Below, piece after piece: positions 20,175 to 33,528 of a DNA stretch of 64,000 nucleotides. Numbering within the stretch: position 1 is the stretch's first letter; the number at the start of each line of letters is the position of its first letter. This DNA is from Erpobdella octoculata (lineage: Eukaryota; Annelida; Clitellata; Hirudinida; Erpobdellidae): positions 31,527,819-31,591,818 of the forward strand of contig OZ022244.1 of assembly GCA_963978895.1 (NCBI GenBank), given 5' to 3'. The notes under the pieces were generated by a model. It did no database searches, was not told the DNA's origin, and was given only the letters and a program-made list of their open reading frames with translations. The position numbers were made by a program, and so were the translations under genes.

Positions 20175-23035
20175 ATGAATGTTCTGCGTTGTTTCGGATT
20201 GGTCATGGTTTTGACGGCTTCAAGTTTGTGATTTTTTATAATTTTTCAAACAATCGTTGAGTTTTTAAATTAAAATTAAACAGATAGAACTGTTTTAAGT
20301 ATTACAAGACAGATTTTTTTTGTTATATTATTTTGCTAAAATAAAATAAAATTTAAAATAAAGTTTTTTGCTTTTTGTGTTATTTTATTATATTTTTTTC
20401 AGATTGCTTTGGCTTTATTAAGATAAAAGATAACTACAGGGAAGTGAAAAAGTATTGGAATGAGTTAACTGGAAAGGTATTATTTTGTTGGAAATGACAA
20501 TTTTTTCTAAATTTTTTTATTTTTTTTTTGAATGTTTTTATTTAACTTCTCTTAGCTGTTGATTACGAACCAAACCTAATCGGTTTCGTTGCTTGGTAAG
20601 CAAAAGTTCTGGGTTCAAATCCCTACTCTGCGTTGTTCTCTTTTTACATTAATTTACTACTTCAAGATATTTTTATTCCGAATGATTACAAATGATATAA
20701 AAAAATTTCCCGACATCAATTAAAGATAGATAAAAAATATTTAGATATAAAATATATAAAATTATATATTTTAAAAGATATAAAATTAAAATTATATTTT
20801 AAAATATTTTAAAATTTATATTTTAAAATTATATATTTTAAAAGATATAAAATTAAAGATAAAGACATTTTTTGAATTAATATAAAAGCAAAAGCTTCAT
20901 CATTCAATTTATGTTTTACATAGAAGCAGTTTATTGTGAGACGTTACAAATCTTAAACGTAACACGCACACCTCAGGTTTTAGAATGGAAATTTAGCAGG
21001 TAAAAACTTGATTAATGTAACTATAGACATTGTTTTTTTTAAATCTTTAAGAAAGTTGAAGTCGTCAAATCAATTATCAGGGCAAAAGATTCTATTTGCC
21101 AGGTGAGAAAATGGTTTTTGAAATGTTTTTTATAAATGTTACAATTTTATTAACGTTCACTGAAAAGAATGATGTTGAATCTCTGTAATGTTTTCAGTGT
21201 AGAAATTTGGGATGAAAACGTTTCTTAAGGTGTTTTGTTTATAAATAGATGAATAAATTATTATAAAAAATGAACGAATAAATGAGTGAACAAACGAATG
21301 AACACAAAAAACGGTAATTTTTCAAATGTTCCATTTCATGTTAAACTTTTTTTTATAGTTTCAAGAATTTAGCGACAAAACTAAAAAATCGGATATGGAA
21401 GAAGGCCGTTTCTTTAACAAAGTCAGATTGATAGTTGATGACAAAAAAACTGTTACGAAACCGCCATATTTCTACGGAGAGGGTGAGTTGTCCAAAACTA
21501 AGGTTCACCAGCACTCACTAAAAAATTTTTCCGTAATTCCTAAATTATAATATCTAATTATTAACTAACTAATGATAAAAAAAAGTAAAATACAAAACGA
21601 ATTTTTCAACACAAACTTTGATTTCAAAACCACTCGATTTAGATGTTTAGAAAGATGTTTAAATTAAGTTTTTTTTTTAATTGAATCATGTATTGTCATC
21701 CAATATAAAGCTATGCTGAAAGTTTCAGCTTCCTAGCTAGTCAAAAAGCTGGTTAAATTGTACTTGCAAGATTTGCGTACAGAGAAAGCCACACACACAC
21801 ACACCCAAACACAAATACACAAACAAAGATTGTAACCTAAATAAAAGTTTTTAAAAAACGAAAAGAATATTTTAAAGGTAATTAGTCTGTATTCAATAAT
21901 TGTTTTAGATTTATAAATTAAACACAACCCTAAAACTTTTTTTGTGCATTTAATTTTCAAAAATTTATTAATACATTTTGCTTCTAGAGCCAAATTTCAG
22001 TCTCATCAACATGAGAAAAAAGGTTGGTTTGTGAGGTGCTAAATTGCTATTCAGATTAAATGGCTGAGAGGTTCATCTCTTGTTTAACTCTGCATTCTTA
22101 GTTGATTTGTCTCCGACTATCATTGATTTGATGTCTTTACATTTATTGTAAAAATTGTAAAAATTGTATTTAATAAATTGGATTATTGGTTAGTTTACTT
22201 GATAAAGATTACTATTTAACAACAAGTTAAAAGTTCAGATGTTTGAATAATAAATTTATCTATTTTAGAAATTCGATGATATCTATGATGAAGTAACTAA
22301 GAAGTTTCCGAAAGTGAAGGTAATAAACCATAAATAGTTTTATTACTGTTTTTGAATTGATAAGTAATTTTTTTAAAGTTTTAACAAACATGTCTTTTCA
22401 ATAATTTCCAAACTCATCTTGATACTCATGTTCGAAAAAAGTAGACTAAATATAATAATAAGAAACTAAATTACCAACTTCGGTTGGGGGTTAAAGTCCT
22501 TTGTGCACTTGTGGAGCTAGCGAGTAGTATGCGGGGCTGCCAGTAAAACACCGCATATGCCATTAGTCTTATCTGCAAGTTGCCAACATTGTAAAGTAGC
22601 CGCTGGTCTGTTCAGTAAGCGGCACTCAAAAATGAATGTACTTTTAACTTTTAACTTTACAGGAACGGCTTACACGGTATTGTAAACGCGGCTTACACGG
22701 TATTGTAAAGAACGCTTTTGCTTGTGGTATTACACAATTTTGAATTAGAGCTCACAAAATCTGTTGGAAGGTGGATAAATTAAAACCTTATTATGCCCAG
22801 TCAACGCACTTTCTCGAATTGAATTGAGAAACTTTTGAACCAACTGGTAAACTTGAACTTGGTATTAATTCGGTAAATTAAAACAATTTTTTTTCTTTTT
22901 TTTCAGATAATTGTGAAAGACAGAAAGAAGTCGCTTACTTGTGAAAATAAATATAAAGGTCCACTGTACATATTGATGAATGTGGACAACTCAAATGTCG
23001 TTGGAGCGTTGAAATACATGCGTGATGGAAAATAG
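20175..23035 (+). CDS. Small secreted lysine-rich protein, tandem copy 1 (family not recognised)
   Basis: Seven exons: 20175-20223, 20403-20476, 21052-21102, 21359-21482, 21988-22022, 22269-22319 and 22907-23035 (TAG). They total 513 nt, or 170 residues, with phases consistent at every junction. The N-terminus MNVLRCFGLVMVLTAS is a typical signal peptide. The mature protein is strongly charged (many Lys, Asp, Glu), with KIKDNY, YWNELTGK, KVRLIVDD, PPYFYGE and a C-terminal YILMNVDNSN. Mature-region Cys are few: C57 (SICQ) and C140 (LTC), possibly one disulfide. No transmembrane segment or known domain is recognised. It is paralogous to 25739-28936 with the same exon phases and a conserved 5' flank (about 19950-20174 versus 25516-25738). 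Introns 2, 4 and 6 carry insertions that copy 2 lacks. No function can be assigned; extracellular location is inferred from the signal peptide. Confidence 0.85.
20477..21051 (+). other. Intron 2 of copy 1 with a tRNA-like insertion
   Basis: Around 20545-20640 the text 'gggttcaaatccc' matches a tRNA B box, preceded by 'cttggtaagcaaaagttct'. The matching intron of copy 2 (26015-26146) is only about 130 bp, so this is probably a SINE fragment inserted after duplication. Confidence 0.45.
21598..21836 (-). repeat. Dispersed repeat, copy 2 (inverted relative to 2331-2562)
   Basis: Reverse complement of 2331-2562, sitting in intron 4 of copy 1 and absent from intron 4 of copy 2 (27671-28081). Confidence 0.75.
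22485..22650. mobile_element. SINE-like insertion in intron 6 of copy 1
   Basis: GC-richer block ('gagctagcgagtagtatgcg', 'aagtagccgctggtctgttc') within otherwise alignable intron sequence. Copy 2 intron 6 lacks it and has an AAT run there instead. Class uncertain. Confidence 0.4.
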
Positions 23036-23442
23036 AGATTGGACCTGAGAACAAAACCATCTTCAGGATACTTTCATATTTTTGAATTATTACATGAAAC
23101 AAACAGTTCTTGCTTATTAATAACATTTTTTAAATGTAATATTAATTATCGCATTTAAAGAATTAAAAGTTAAAAACAAAAAAGAGGTCACTTACTTACT
23201 TGAGAGTCAATGGGGGAAGGTTTTTGTGTACAGATCAAGTTAAATAAAAGAATAAGATGAAGCGTAGGAGGACGAACAGTACGTAGACGAATCGTTTAAG
23301 ACGAAACGTAGGAAGACGAACAGTAAGGAGACGAATAGTAATAAGGGACGAACAGTAAAGAGCGAATGGTATGCGGAAACGAATCGTATAAGAAACACAG
23401 GAAGACGAACAGTAAGGAGACGAATGGTACTGACACCACTTT
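23036..23442. other. 3' flank of copy 1 with a truncated relic exon
   Basis: 'aaaagaggtcacttacttac' at about 23178-23200 matches the start of the relic exon 7 downstream of copy 2 (29093 on). A GACGAA/CAGTAAG repeat (about 23255-23430) follows. Confidence 0.5.
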
Positions 23443-23695
23443 GATGCCTTGAAAATAAAAATTCGGTGTGAACTAATTCTAAACTTGTTCTAAATTCGGG
23501 CTTTGATTTTAAAGCCTGGAGCTTGAGCAACGACGATTAAGATATATTTGAAGCAGAATCTTGAACATAACTAACGCGTGCTTTGCTCTCTCTAAAACAA
23601 TGCGAGAAAAGAGTGGCGTGGTTAACACGCCCCAAACCCCACGGTCGGGGAGGCAGGCTTCAAAGTCTCCCCAGGCTATCATCAGTGCAGTGACA
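23443..23695. repeat. ~240-bp dispersed repeat, downstream copy
   Basis: Direct-orientation partner of 18898-19150. The two copies bracket secreted gene copy 1, offset by about 4.55 kb. Confidence 0.85.
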
Positions 23696-23834
23696 TTAAA
23701 GTTTTATGTTCTCACGTCTATGTAAATAGAGTGTTTTTCGAAGGTTCCTATTCAATTTGTAATTTCTCTATAACTAGTCGTCTCACTTAGATCAAATTTT
23801 ATATACTTCTTTTTGAATTTATTCATCTGCTTTT

Positions 23835-25510
23835 GGCAGTTTAATATGGCGTTTTTTTCGAACTTTTCGCCGATAGAGTTATCGCCCACTGCTATGCTTG
23901 TAATCAATAACAAACGGATTACATACAGCTCCGAGCAGCTGCTGCGTATCAGGGAGAGAGCACTATGGCTTTTTTTTATCATCAAACCCTTTCGCAACAA
24001 GCTGTTTATAAATAGAATTTGGAAGCCCGGTGCAAACAACAGGAGAGAGTCAATAAGTTCGCACATTATTAGTAATAAAAAAAAATGGGCTCGCTAAATT
24101 TACAGTCTGCGGTTCGCAAAGCAGCTCTGATTCATGACACAATTGACGATGAACACCTCGACATGCTGTGCTTAACAGAAACTTGGATCACCTCTGACGC
24201 GCCAAACGCCATCAAATACGGCATTGCACAACCTGGTTTCTCCGTCATCCACAAACATAGAGGCTCATACGATGACAAAAAAGGAAGGAGTATTGCGTTC
24301 ATTTACCGCAACGGTTTTCACAGCTCGCAGTGGATGTCCTCTTTTGTTCTCAACTAAAGCACGCTCCACATCGAAAAACTTGAGTTGACGCGACCCGATA
24401 AAATCCTACACGTCCAGTGCGATCGGAGTTTGTAGATGTGGCATAGCCTTGCGACTCCGCACGCCTGGATTTTGACCCAGTCGCATGTATTTCCCCGTTT
24501 AATACATGAGACTGAGTTTTATCAAGCTTGCCGAGTGCCAACGAATCAGCGTTAAGAACTTTCTTGAAGAAAAGTACTTGTCTTAAAAAAAACTGTTAAA
24601 TAATAAAAATAAAAATTGAAAAAATAATTTAAATTAAATTAATAATTTATTATTTCGATATACAAACACTATAGATAATATAGATGAGGCCATAGAGATG
24701 TCTATGGATGAAGCATATGAAGCTGCCATTTTCAACCTTTCACCTGACATACTTTCTCGTGATTGGTTGGGGAAAAAACTGGGTCAAAATGTAAAATACA
24801 CGCGATTACAACGTGCCAGTAGTGTCGGGTGTGTGCGTGACTAGTTCACATCGACCGATTTGATCTGATTTTCCTGTGTTATGTTGTCGGGTCGTATCTA
24901 GTTTGTCGATGTGGAGCGTGCTTTACATATCTCCTGTCAGCGACTCAGGTTATCTTATCATCATTAAGCTGACGACACGCAGCTCTTCATATCGCTCACT
25001 CGTAAACAATACTCTTCCACAATCCAAACACTCACTTCTTGCATCAACGCCATAGAAATGTGGTTCCTGCAAAATTACTTCCAGTTTAACACCACTAAAA
25101 CCGAGATATATCTCCTCGGATCAACTCACTTTCACATTTTTCATCGCTACTGTTGGGTTCAGAATCTGTTAATGTTTCGCCTTCTCTCAAAATTCTGGAT
25201 GTAATTTTAGATAAAAAAAAAACTTACGTTTTCTAACTAAATCACATCAATCATCAAATCATGCAATCACCACCTTAGAGCTATAGGTCACATTAGACCT
25301 CTCCTCACTACTGAGCTCGCAAGTATGCTCATACGCTGTCTTATATTATCTAGAATAGACTACTGCAACTCAACTATCTACAACATCTCAACTCACCAAA
25401 CATTTCGTCTCCAAAGAATCATGAAGCCTGCGGCCAAAGTAGCTTTCATCAATCTGCCATTAACTTCTTTGCCAAACTACACACAGACCAATTTAGCTAA
25501 CTATTAGATT
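23835..25510 (+). mobile_element. Decayed non-LTR retrotransposon (CR1/L2-like), interrupted
   Basis: Fragments in order: a 5' region with ITYSSEQLLRIRER and WKPGANNRRES (about 23840-24080); an apurinic endonuclease N-terminus with LDMLCLTETWITSDAPNAIK, PGFSVIHKHRG and IAFIYR (24085-24354); then, after an inserted element, reverse-transcriptase pieces with ADDTQLFISLTRKQ and QFNTTKTEIYLLGS (about 24960-25120) and LSRIDYCNSTIYNIS (25325-25507). Multiple frame breaks and missing RT core show it is dead. It lies between the two secreted-protein genes. Confidence 0.85.
24357..24923. mobile_element. 567-bp inverted-repeat DNA element (MITE) nested in the LINE
   Basis: The left end 'aagcacgctccacatcga' is repeated in reverse complement at the right end. 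About 24 of 25 terminal positions match, and a weaker match extends about 50 bp. A TA dinucleotide flanks both ends (24355-24356 and 24924-24925), as in Tc1/mariner-type target duplications. LINE coding sequence resumes on the far side. No transposase ORF. Confidence 0.85.
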
Positions 25511-25738
25511 AAATTTGGCGGGCCTGCTGATGAGAATCTAAAGATTATCAAAATGCAAAAAAAAAAGCTATTAGGTTTCAGGGTCTTAAATTTTATGACG
25601 ATTGACACGAGCATTAATTTTAATACGTTAAACGGTGCCATTGTTTTCTAACCCGCTTGTATTTCCGTTATTTTTCTTCTCAAAATTAATTATTTCGTAT
25701 GCCGTTAATAAATTTAAGTTTAACATAATTTTAACAGA

Positions 25739-28561
25739 ATGGATGTTCTGCGTTGTTTCGGATTTGTCATGGTTTTGACGGCCTCAAGTTTGTGATTTTA
25801 TAATTTTTCAAGAAATCGTTGAGTTTTTAAATCAAAATTAACTGTTTTAAGACAAACTTTTATTATATTATTTTGCTAAAATAAAATTAAATTTAAAAAA
25901 GCGTTTTTGATTTTTGGGTAATTTTATTACATTCTTGCAGATTGCTTTGGCCTTATTAAGATAAAAGATAACTACAAAGAAGTGAAAATCTATTGGAATG
26001 AGTTAACTGGAAAGGTATTATTCAGTTGAAAATAGCAATTAACCTTTTTTCTAAACGTTTTAAATTCTTTTTGAATGCTTTTATTCAACTTCTCTTGTCT
26101 GTTTATTATTAATGTAACTAAAGACATTGTTTTTTAATTTTTTAAGCATGTTAATGTCGTCCAATCACTGATCAGGGCAGAATGTTCAATTAAACAAGTT
26201 AGAAATTTGTTTTCAACATGTTTTATAAATACTGCAATTTCATTAACTTTCACTGAGACAAAAAAACTACGTTGCATAATCTTTGTAATTTGTAGCGCAT
26301 TTTTGGAAAGGTTGTAGGTAGTTTTATCGACAGTTGTCAGTTCATCGACTCAACTTGGAAATTCGACAAACCGGCGAAGGGGTCGACAAACTTTCGCAGA
26401 TTTATCGATTTTACAAGTTGATGCGATAAAGTCTTAGTTGTCAGCAAACCTACATTTCCCCGAAAACTAGACAACGTAGAAGAGAGTTTTTTGCTTTTTT
26501 TTTGCAATAGATTAGTTTTTCAGAGGGCGATTTTTTTTTAAATTTTTCCAGCTGTTATAATTTGTTTCTTAGGTACGAAACAAATATTTGCCCCTCAGCA
26601 CTGTTTAACGCAAAAAGTAATACATTTAAAACATCAGTAATAATAATCAATAAGATTAAAAAAACTGAAATAATTAAAATAAAAAACCAACAATGACTTT
26701 TAAAAAATATTTGAGATTTAGTTTGCATTTAGTCCAACAGTGTACGGAAGCGCCAAGAAATATTTTTAAAATATACGATTTTTTTTTACTTGTAAAATTT
26801 TAATTGTAAAAATAATTTATTTTTAAATCGTAAACATTTAAAAATTGATAAAATGATGCAATAGTTAAAAATGCGCTGAAGTCCCTTTGATATAAAACGA
26901 AGAATTTTGTATTTTTTTCTATTCGCGATGAAAACTTTTCTTTTAACTAGTATTTTTAAAGCGCTATACACATTTTTAAAAATAAATAAATACTTAAATA
27001 AATAGACGTGTGAATTAATTAAAAAAAAATAAATGAATGAATGAATGAATCTAACCAGAAGTTGTCCAATAAATGAATGAACAAGTGAATAAAAAAAAGT
27101 ATTTTAAAAACACACTTTTATATAATCGATTGTTTAGGCCACATTATGTTACATAAAGAACGAGCATATTAACATAGACAATAAATAGTTCGACGAAAAT
27201 ATCACAAATAATTATTTCATTAAATTTTTTCCAATCGATCCGAAAATTTGATAGAATGCATTGTTAATCAGTTCGGAGGTATGTTTAAATTTTTAAGTCT
27301 CTAGCTCATCGGGAAGTTAGTTTATAATCGATTGCAAAATTTGACGACAGACAAACCGACAGACAGACAGACAGACAGACAGAGAAGTCAAGTTAAGTAA
27401 AAGTGTATAATAAAAAGGACGATTGTACAAATAAGCGAATAACTAACGAATGAACGAATGAACAAATGAACGAAAAAACGAATGAACGAACAAATGAGCG
27501 GTGATTTCTCAAAATGTTCTATTTCATCTTAGTTTTTTCTTTCTTCAAGTTTAAAGTATTTAAAGAAAACGAGTCCAACTCGGATTTAGAAGAATTTTTC
27601 TTTGAAAAAGTCAGATTGGTAGTTAACGATGAAAAGATTGTTACGGAACCACCATATTTCTACGGACAGGGTAAGCTGCCTAAAACTAATATTCACCAGC
27701 AATCATTAAAAAAATTCCGTAATTAATAAATTATTATATCTAATTAGTAGTAATTAGTAATTAACTAATGATTAAAAGAAAATATTTCAAAAACAATTAG
27801 TCTGTATTCAACAAGTCACATATCTCAAATCATTATCATTACAGATTGTTTTTCTTTTGTTCGGTTTCTATGCAAAGCTTTTTATTAATTTTTTTTTCAA
27901 ATTCAATTATCATTTCGAATAACCAAACAAACAAACCTAACAACCTTTTTTTTATTTTCTACACGTTATATCTTGTTTAGGTTTATCAGAAACTCTTGTT
28001 AGATTTATAAATTAAACACAACCCTAAAACTTTTTTTGTGCATTTAATTTTCAAAAATTTACTAATACATTTTGCTTCTAGAGCCAAATTTCAGTCTCAT
28101 CAACATGAGTGAAAAGGTTGGTTCGTGATGTGTTCTTGTCATGTGCTAAATTGCTATTCAGATTAAATGGCTGAGAGGTTTATCTCTTGTTTAACTCTGC
28201 ATTCTTAGTTGATTTGTCTCCGACTATCATTGATTTGATGTCTTTACATTTATTGGAAAAAATTGTAAAAATTATATTTAATAAATTGCTTTATTGGTTA
28301 GTTTACTTGATAAAGATTAATATTTTAACAACAAGTTAAAAGTTCAGATGTTTGAATAATACATTTATCTATTTTAGAAATTCGACGCTATCTATGATGA
28401 AGTTGCTAAAAAGTTCCCGAAAGTGAGGGTAATAAACCATAAATAGTTTTATTACTGTTCTTAAATTGATAAGTAATTTTTTTTAAAGTTTTAACAAGCA
28501 TGTCTTTTCAATAATTTCCAAACTCATCTTGAAACTCATGTTCGAAAAAAGTAGACCAAAG

Positions 28562-28605
<44 letters not shown>

Positions 28606-28936
28606 TAGCGATTAAATTACAGAAAGGGATTGCACGGTATTGTAAAGAACGCTTTTATATGCGGTATTACACATTTTTGAATTAAAGCTCACAAAATCTG
28701 TTGGAGATCGGATAAAATAAAACCTTATTATGCCCAGTCACAGAACTTTCTCGAATTGAATTTAGAAATAATGAAATGAAATGTAAATTAAAATATTTTT
28801 TCTTCAGATTATTGTGAAAAACAAAAAGAAGTCGCTTACTTGTGAAAATAAATATAAAGGTCCACTATACATATTGATGAATGTGGATAACTCAAACGTG
28901 ATTGGAAAGTTGAAATACATGCGTGATGGAAAATAG
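25739..28936 (+). CDS. Small secreted lysine-rich protein, tandem copy 2
   Basis: Seven exons: 25739-25787, 25941-26014, 26147-26197, 27550-27670, 28082-28116, 28378-28428 and 28808-28936 (TAG). They total 510 nt, or 169 residues, one codon shorter than copy 1 in exon 4. Signal peptide MDVLRCFGFVMVLTAS; conserved KIKDNY, YWNELTGK, PPYFYGQ and YILMNVDNSN. Divergence is uneven: exons 2, 5, 6 and 7 are nearly identical, while exons 3 and 4 are strongly changed (HVNVVQSLIRAECSIKQ versus KVEVVKSIIRAKDSICQ), moving one Cys by three residues. Intron 3 is expanded (26198-27549) by AT-rich sequence and a CAGA run. AATAAA lies at 28986. Function unknown; complete and apparently intact. Confidence 0.85.
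26198..27549 (+). other. Expanded intron 3 of copy 2
   Basis: 1.35 kb, against 256 bp in copy 1. It is AT-rich, has a GACA run (about 27347-27384) next to a transposon-like tail, and degenerate 'gaatgaacgaa' repeats (27000-27080 and 27430-27500). No exon. Confidence 0.6.
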
Positions 28937-29092
28937 AGATTGAACCAGAGAAAAAAACCATCATCAGGATACTTTCATTTGTTTTAATAAATGACAAAAC
29001 TGTTTGTGTCATATGTTACATGACACAAACAGTTCTGGCTTATAAATAACTTTTTTTTAAATGTTATCATAATAACATTTAAAAAATTAAAA

Positions 29093-29310
29093 GTGAAGTG
29101 AAAAAAGAAGTCACTTACTTGTGAAAACAACTCTAAAAGTGTATACTACATAATGATGAATGTGAGAAATTAAAACTTCGTTAGAAAGTTGATGTACAGT
29201 ACAGGCGTAATACAAAATAGAGATTAAATTTGAAAATAAAACCCTCTTTGAAATATTCCGTATCTTTCAATTATTAAATAACAAAAAAAAAGATCTTGTT
29301 TATTATTAAT
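29093..29310 (+). pseudogene. Relic exon 7 plus 3' UTR of a third secreted-protein copy
   Basis: 'tcacttacttgtgaaaacaa' and 'ttagaaagttgatgtacagt' through 'acaaaatag' at 29220 align with exon 7 of copies 1 and 2, and similarity continues into the 3' UTR ('agattaaatttgaaaataaa'). Frameshifts and missing upstream exons show it is not functional. A shorter piece of the same relic follows copy 1 at about 23168-23205. Confidence 0.75.
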
Positions 29311-29460
29311 CTATAAATTTTATATTACAAAAGAGAACCGTTTAGGTCACACCTTCTATATTTCAAGAATGGCTGTACTGATTCTTATGATCTCTGATTT
29401 ATTGGATTTGTCTCCTCTCTCACTATTACATTAGCTATTAAAATATCGTAAGCAATTAGT

Positions 29461-29760
29461 AAATAATATAAAGTATAAAAAAAGTTTTTTTTAAACAACG
29501 TTCCTATACTAATGTACCAAAAGTTTAAAAATAATACTAAAGTGTGCATATTAACAGTTTTTGAGCTAAACTTTTCGTTTTGAAGATTAAAGCGTTGGGC
29601 GATATTCGGTTATAGATAATACAAAAATAACGCCCAACGCTTTTATCTTCAAAACGAAAAGTTTAGTTCAAAAACTGTTAATATGCACACTTTAATATTA
29701 TTCATTTTTAAACTTTAGAGCGTTGTTTAAAAATAATATTTTTTATACTTTATATTATTT
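29461..29760. mobile_element. Foldback (long inverted-repeat) element
   Basis: Inner arms 29539-29601 and 29630-29692 are reverse complements with about 2 mismatches in 63 bp. Similarity continues outward to about 29461 and 29760 with small gaps. The loop is 28 nt. A transcript would form a long hairpin. No ORF. Confidence 0.85.
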
Positions 29761-30035
29761 TGTATTTTTTAGTGTTTATTTTTTATAAATATAAATAATG
29801 TTATGTTTTATTATTTTTTACTGTTTAATTTTTTTTTTCAAATCTAAAAACGGATTAATGTATTTAATGTCACCTATCGAAGTACATTATTTCCGAGCGT
29901 TGAATTAAAAACATATTTTTTATATATCTTATTATTTTTCATTTTTTAGTGTTTAAAAAACGTCTTATACACTAACATTTAAACAAAAATTTTTATTTAA
30001 TTTTTTTTTATCTAATACGGAAAATAGTATTTAAT

Positions 30036-30102
30036 GTCACCCATCGAAGTACTAACCGAGCTCGACGTTGCTTAACTTCGTTGATCGGACGAGACGCGGT
30101 GT
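30036..30102 (-). pseudogene. 5S rRNA-derived fragment
   Basis: Read on the minus strand, 'tctcgtccgatca', 'cgaagttaagcaacgtcg' and 'ggttagtacttcgatgggtg' match the universal 5S rRNA core in order. The 5' third is only weakly recognisable and the 3' end is missing. A partial 'gtcacctatcgaagtac' recurs near 29869. It is either a 5S pseudogene or the head of a 5S-derived SINE. Confidence 0.8.
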
Positions 30103-30120
30103 TTTCAAAAACAACGTTTG

Positions 30121-30838
30121 CGCTGAAATAACAAACAAGAAATTACAAACAACGTTGCAAGTTAATATAAGCGTTGTAAAAAATGTTGTCAGGTTATTTC
30201 AGAAAAAAATGTAGTAGGTTGTCTATATTCTCAGATCCTTTATATATTACTTCTATTGGAATGCTGTGTGCGTGTGCATACTTCTATCGGTATCTTGTGT
30301 ACTCACATCACATGGAGACAAAAAAATAGAATTCTATACCTATACCAACTTATGCATCAATTATTATTCATATAAATAATTTATAATTATATGGTTAGAC
30401 GTTTGACGTTTATAAAGCTGGACGACAAATCTGAAGCTGGTTTAGAAAAATTATTAGTAATGGTGATAGGTATTGACCAAATGCAATTCATATTTTGCTT
30501 GTAATTTTTGAGTGGTGCAAATATAGAGCACTGCACGGCCTAAGCCAAAGTCAACGGGTAGGAAAATCCAATTGACGGTGGTTATACGATTTATGCTTGT
30601 AAAAAGCTTGGAACATTCAAGGCTCAAACACAACGCAAGCCCGAAATAAGTAATGAATATGCCTACTTAGGTATATAATATACCTTACTATACGAACAAT
30701 ACAGATAAAGCGAGCAAAAAAACGTGTGCTTCATTTGTGTTTTTACTTTTTACGTCTGTGTTAAGGCCAGAGCCTTATCAATCGATAAGTGGTTATAATC
30801 GGTTCGTTAATCTGTATTTTGATTTTGACCACAATACA
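30121..30838. other. Upstream region of RBR-like copy A
   Basis: No separate gene seen. The reading frame of exon 1 is conserved with copy B back to about 30797, so an upstream splice acceptor or an earlier start is possible. The 34 residues before the conserved Met at 30839 are uncertain. Confidence 0.4.
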
Positions 30839-32533
<1,695 letters not shown>

Positions 32534-33528
32534 AAATCGCTTTTAATCTGCTTCTCTGATATAATTAATTTTCAACCTCCTTCAGTCAATGGATATCTTG
32601 ATACAACTACTGGATCCACAAACTAATAAAATAGGTCTAAACGGTACGATCAGTTAAGCCATAGTTACCTACATCAAGATTTTTATGTGTGTGACATAAC
32701 TTCTAATGCTACTGTTGTCTGTTAAATAATTTAATTCATTATCATGATGTAGTCGGTAATAACACATTAGGCCTAAATAAGCATCTTTTATTAGGTTGTG
32801 AATCCAGATGTTATATCAAGATATCCATGCTTCAGTCACTCACTCAGTCATGAACGCTCACGTGACTTAACGATGTTAACCATCATTTTTCACCTGAGTT
32901 GTTGTACACTTTATTTTTTAAGACTTTAACAGAACGCACAGGCCGAAATGGACATTAAGACGCCACTTAGTGTAGATATACCACAGCAGCGCCGGGAACT
33001 GCTCGTGCATATGGGATCACACAGTGTTACCTGCCACCTGCACGTGTCTCCGAAATCGAAAAGTGCCAAACCCTATTACCCCTAGTCTCGAACTGGTACT
33101 CATTTATCGACCACTGAAGGTGTTCGATGCATCACGCATCATCAAGACGTACTGCTCGACAGGGTGATAATGATAAATAATAAACATTTAAATCTTATTA
33201 AAATATTTATTAAAATTGAAATTTAATTTACATCACTTATTACACGAGCATTCAGAACAAAGTTCTTTTAGATGCATATCGAAAAAATAAGACACAGCAG
33301 CCACTGATTAATCTTCACTAACGCTTCCGTCTCTGATTTCGTGCTCCCAAGCGTCAATTGCAGACCTTTGGAGTTTGCCGACAGAAAAAGAAGCTCTATT
33401 TTTAAGTATTAATCAGTAGCGATGCAGCTAGGGGAATCTCTGCTTGTGTCGATTTCAATTGCAGTACGAGTTGGATTATCGTTGCCGGTCGAGGACGTAA
33501 CCCTTGATTGATAATGAGATCAAATTCT
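32534..33528. other. Convergent intergenic region between RBR-like copy A and BDP1
   Basis: About 1 kb between two convergent genes. It holds the polyA signal of copy A (32625) and a minus-strand AATAAA (33206-33211) for BDP1. Nothing else recognised. Confidence 0.6.
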
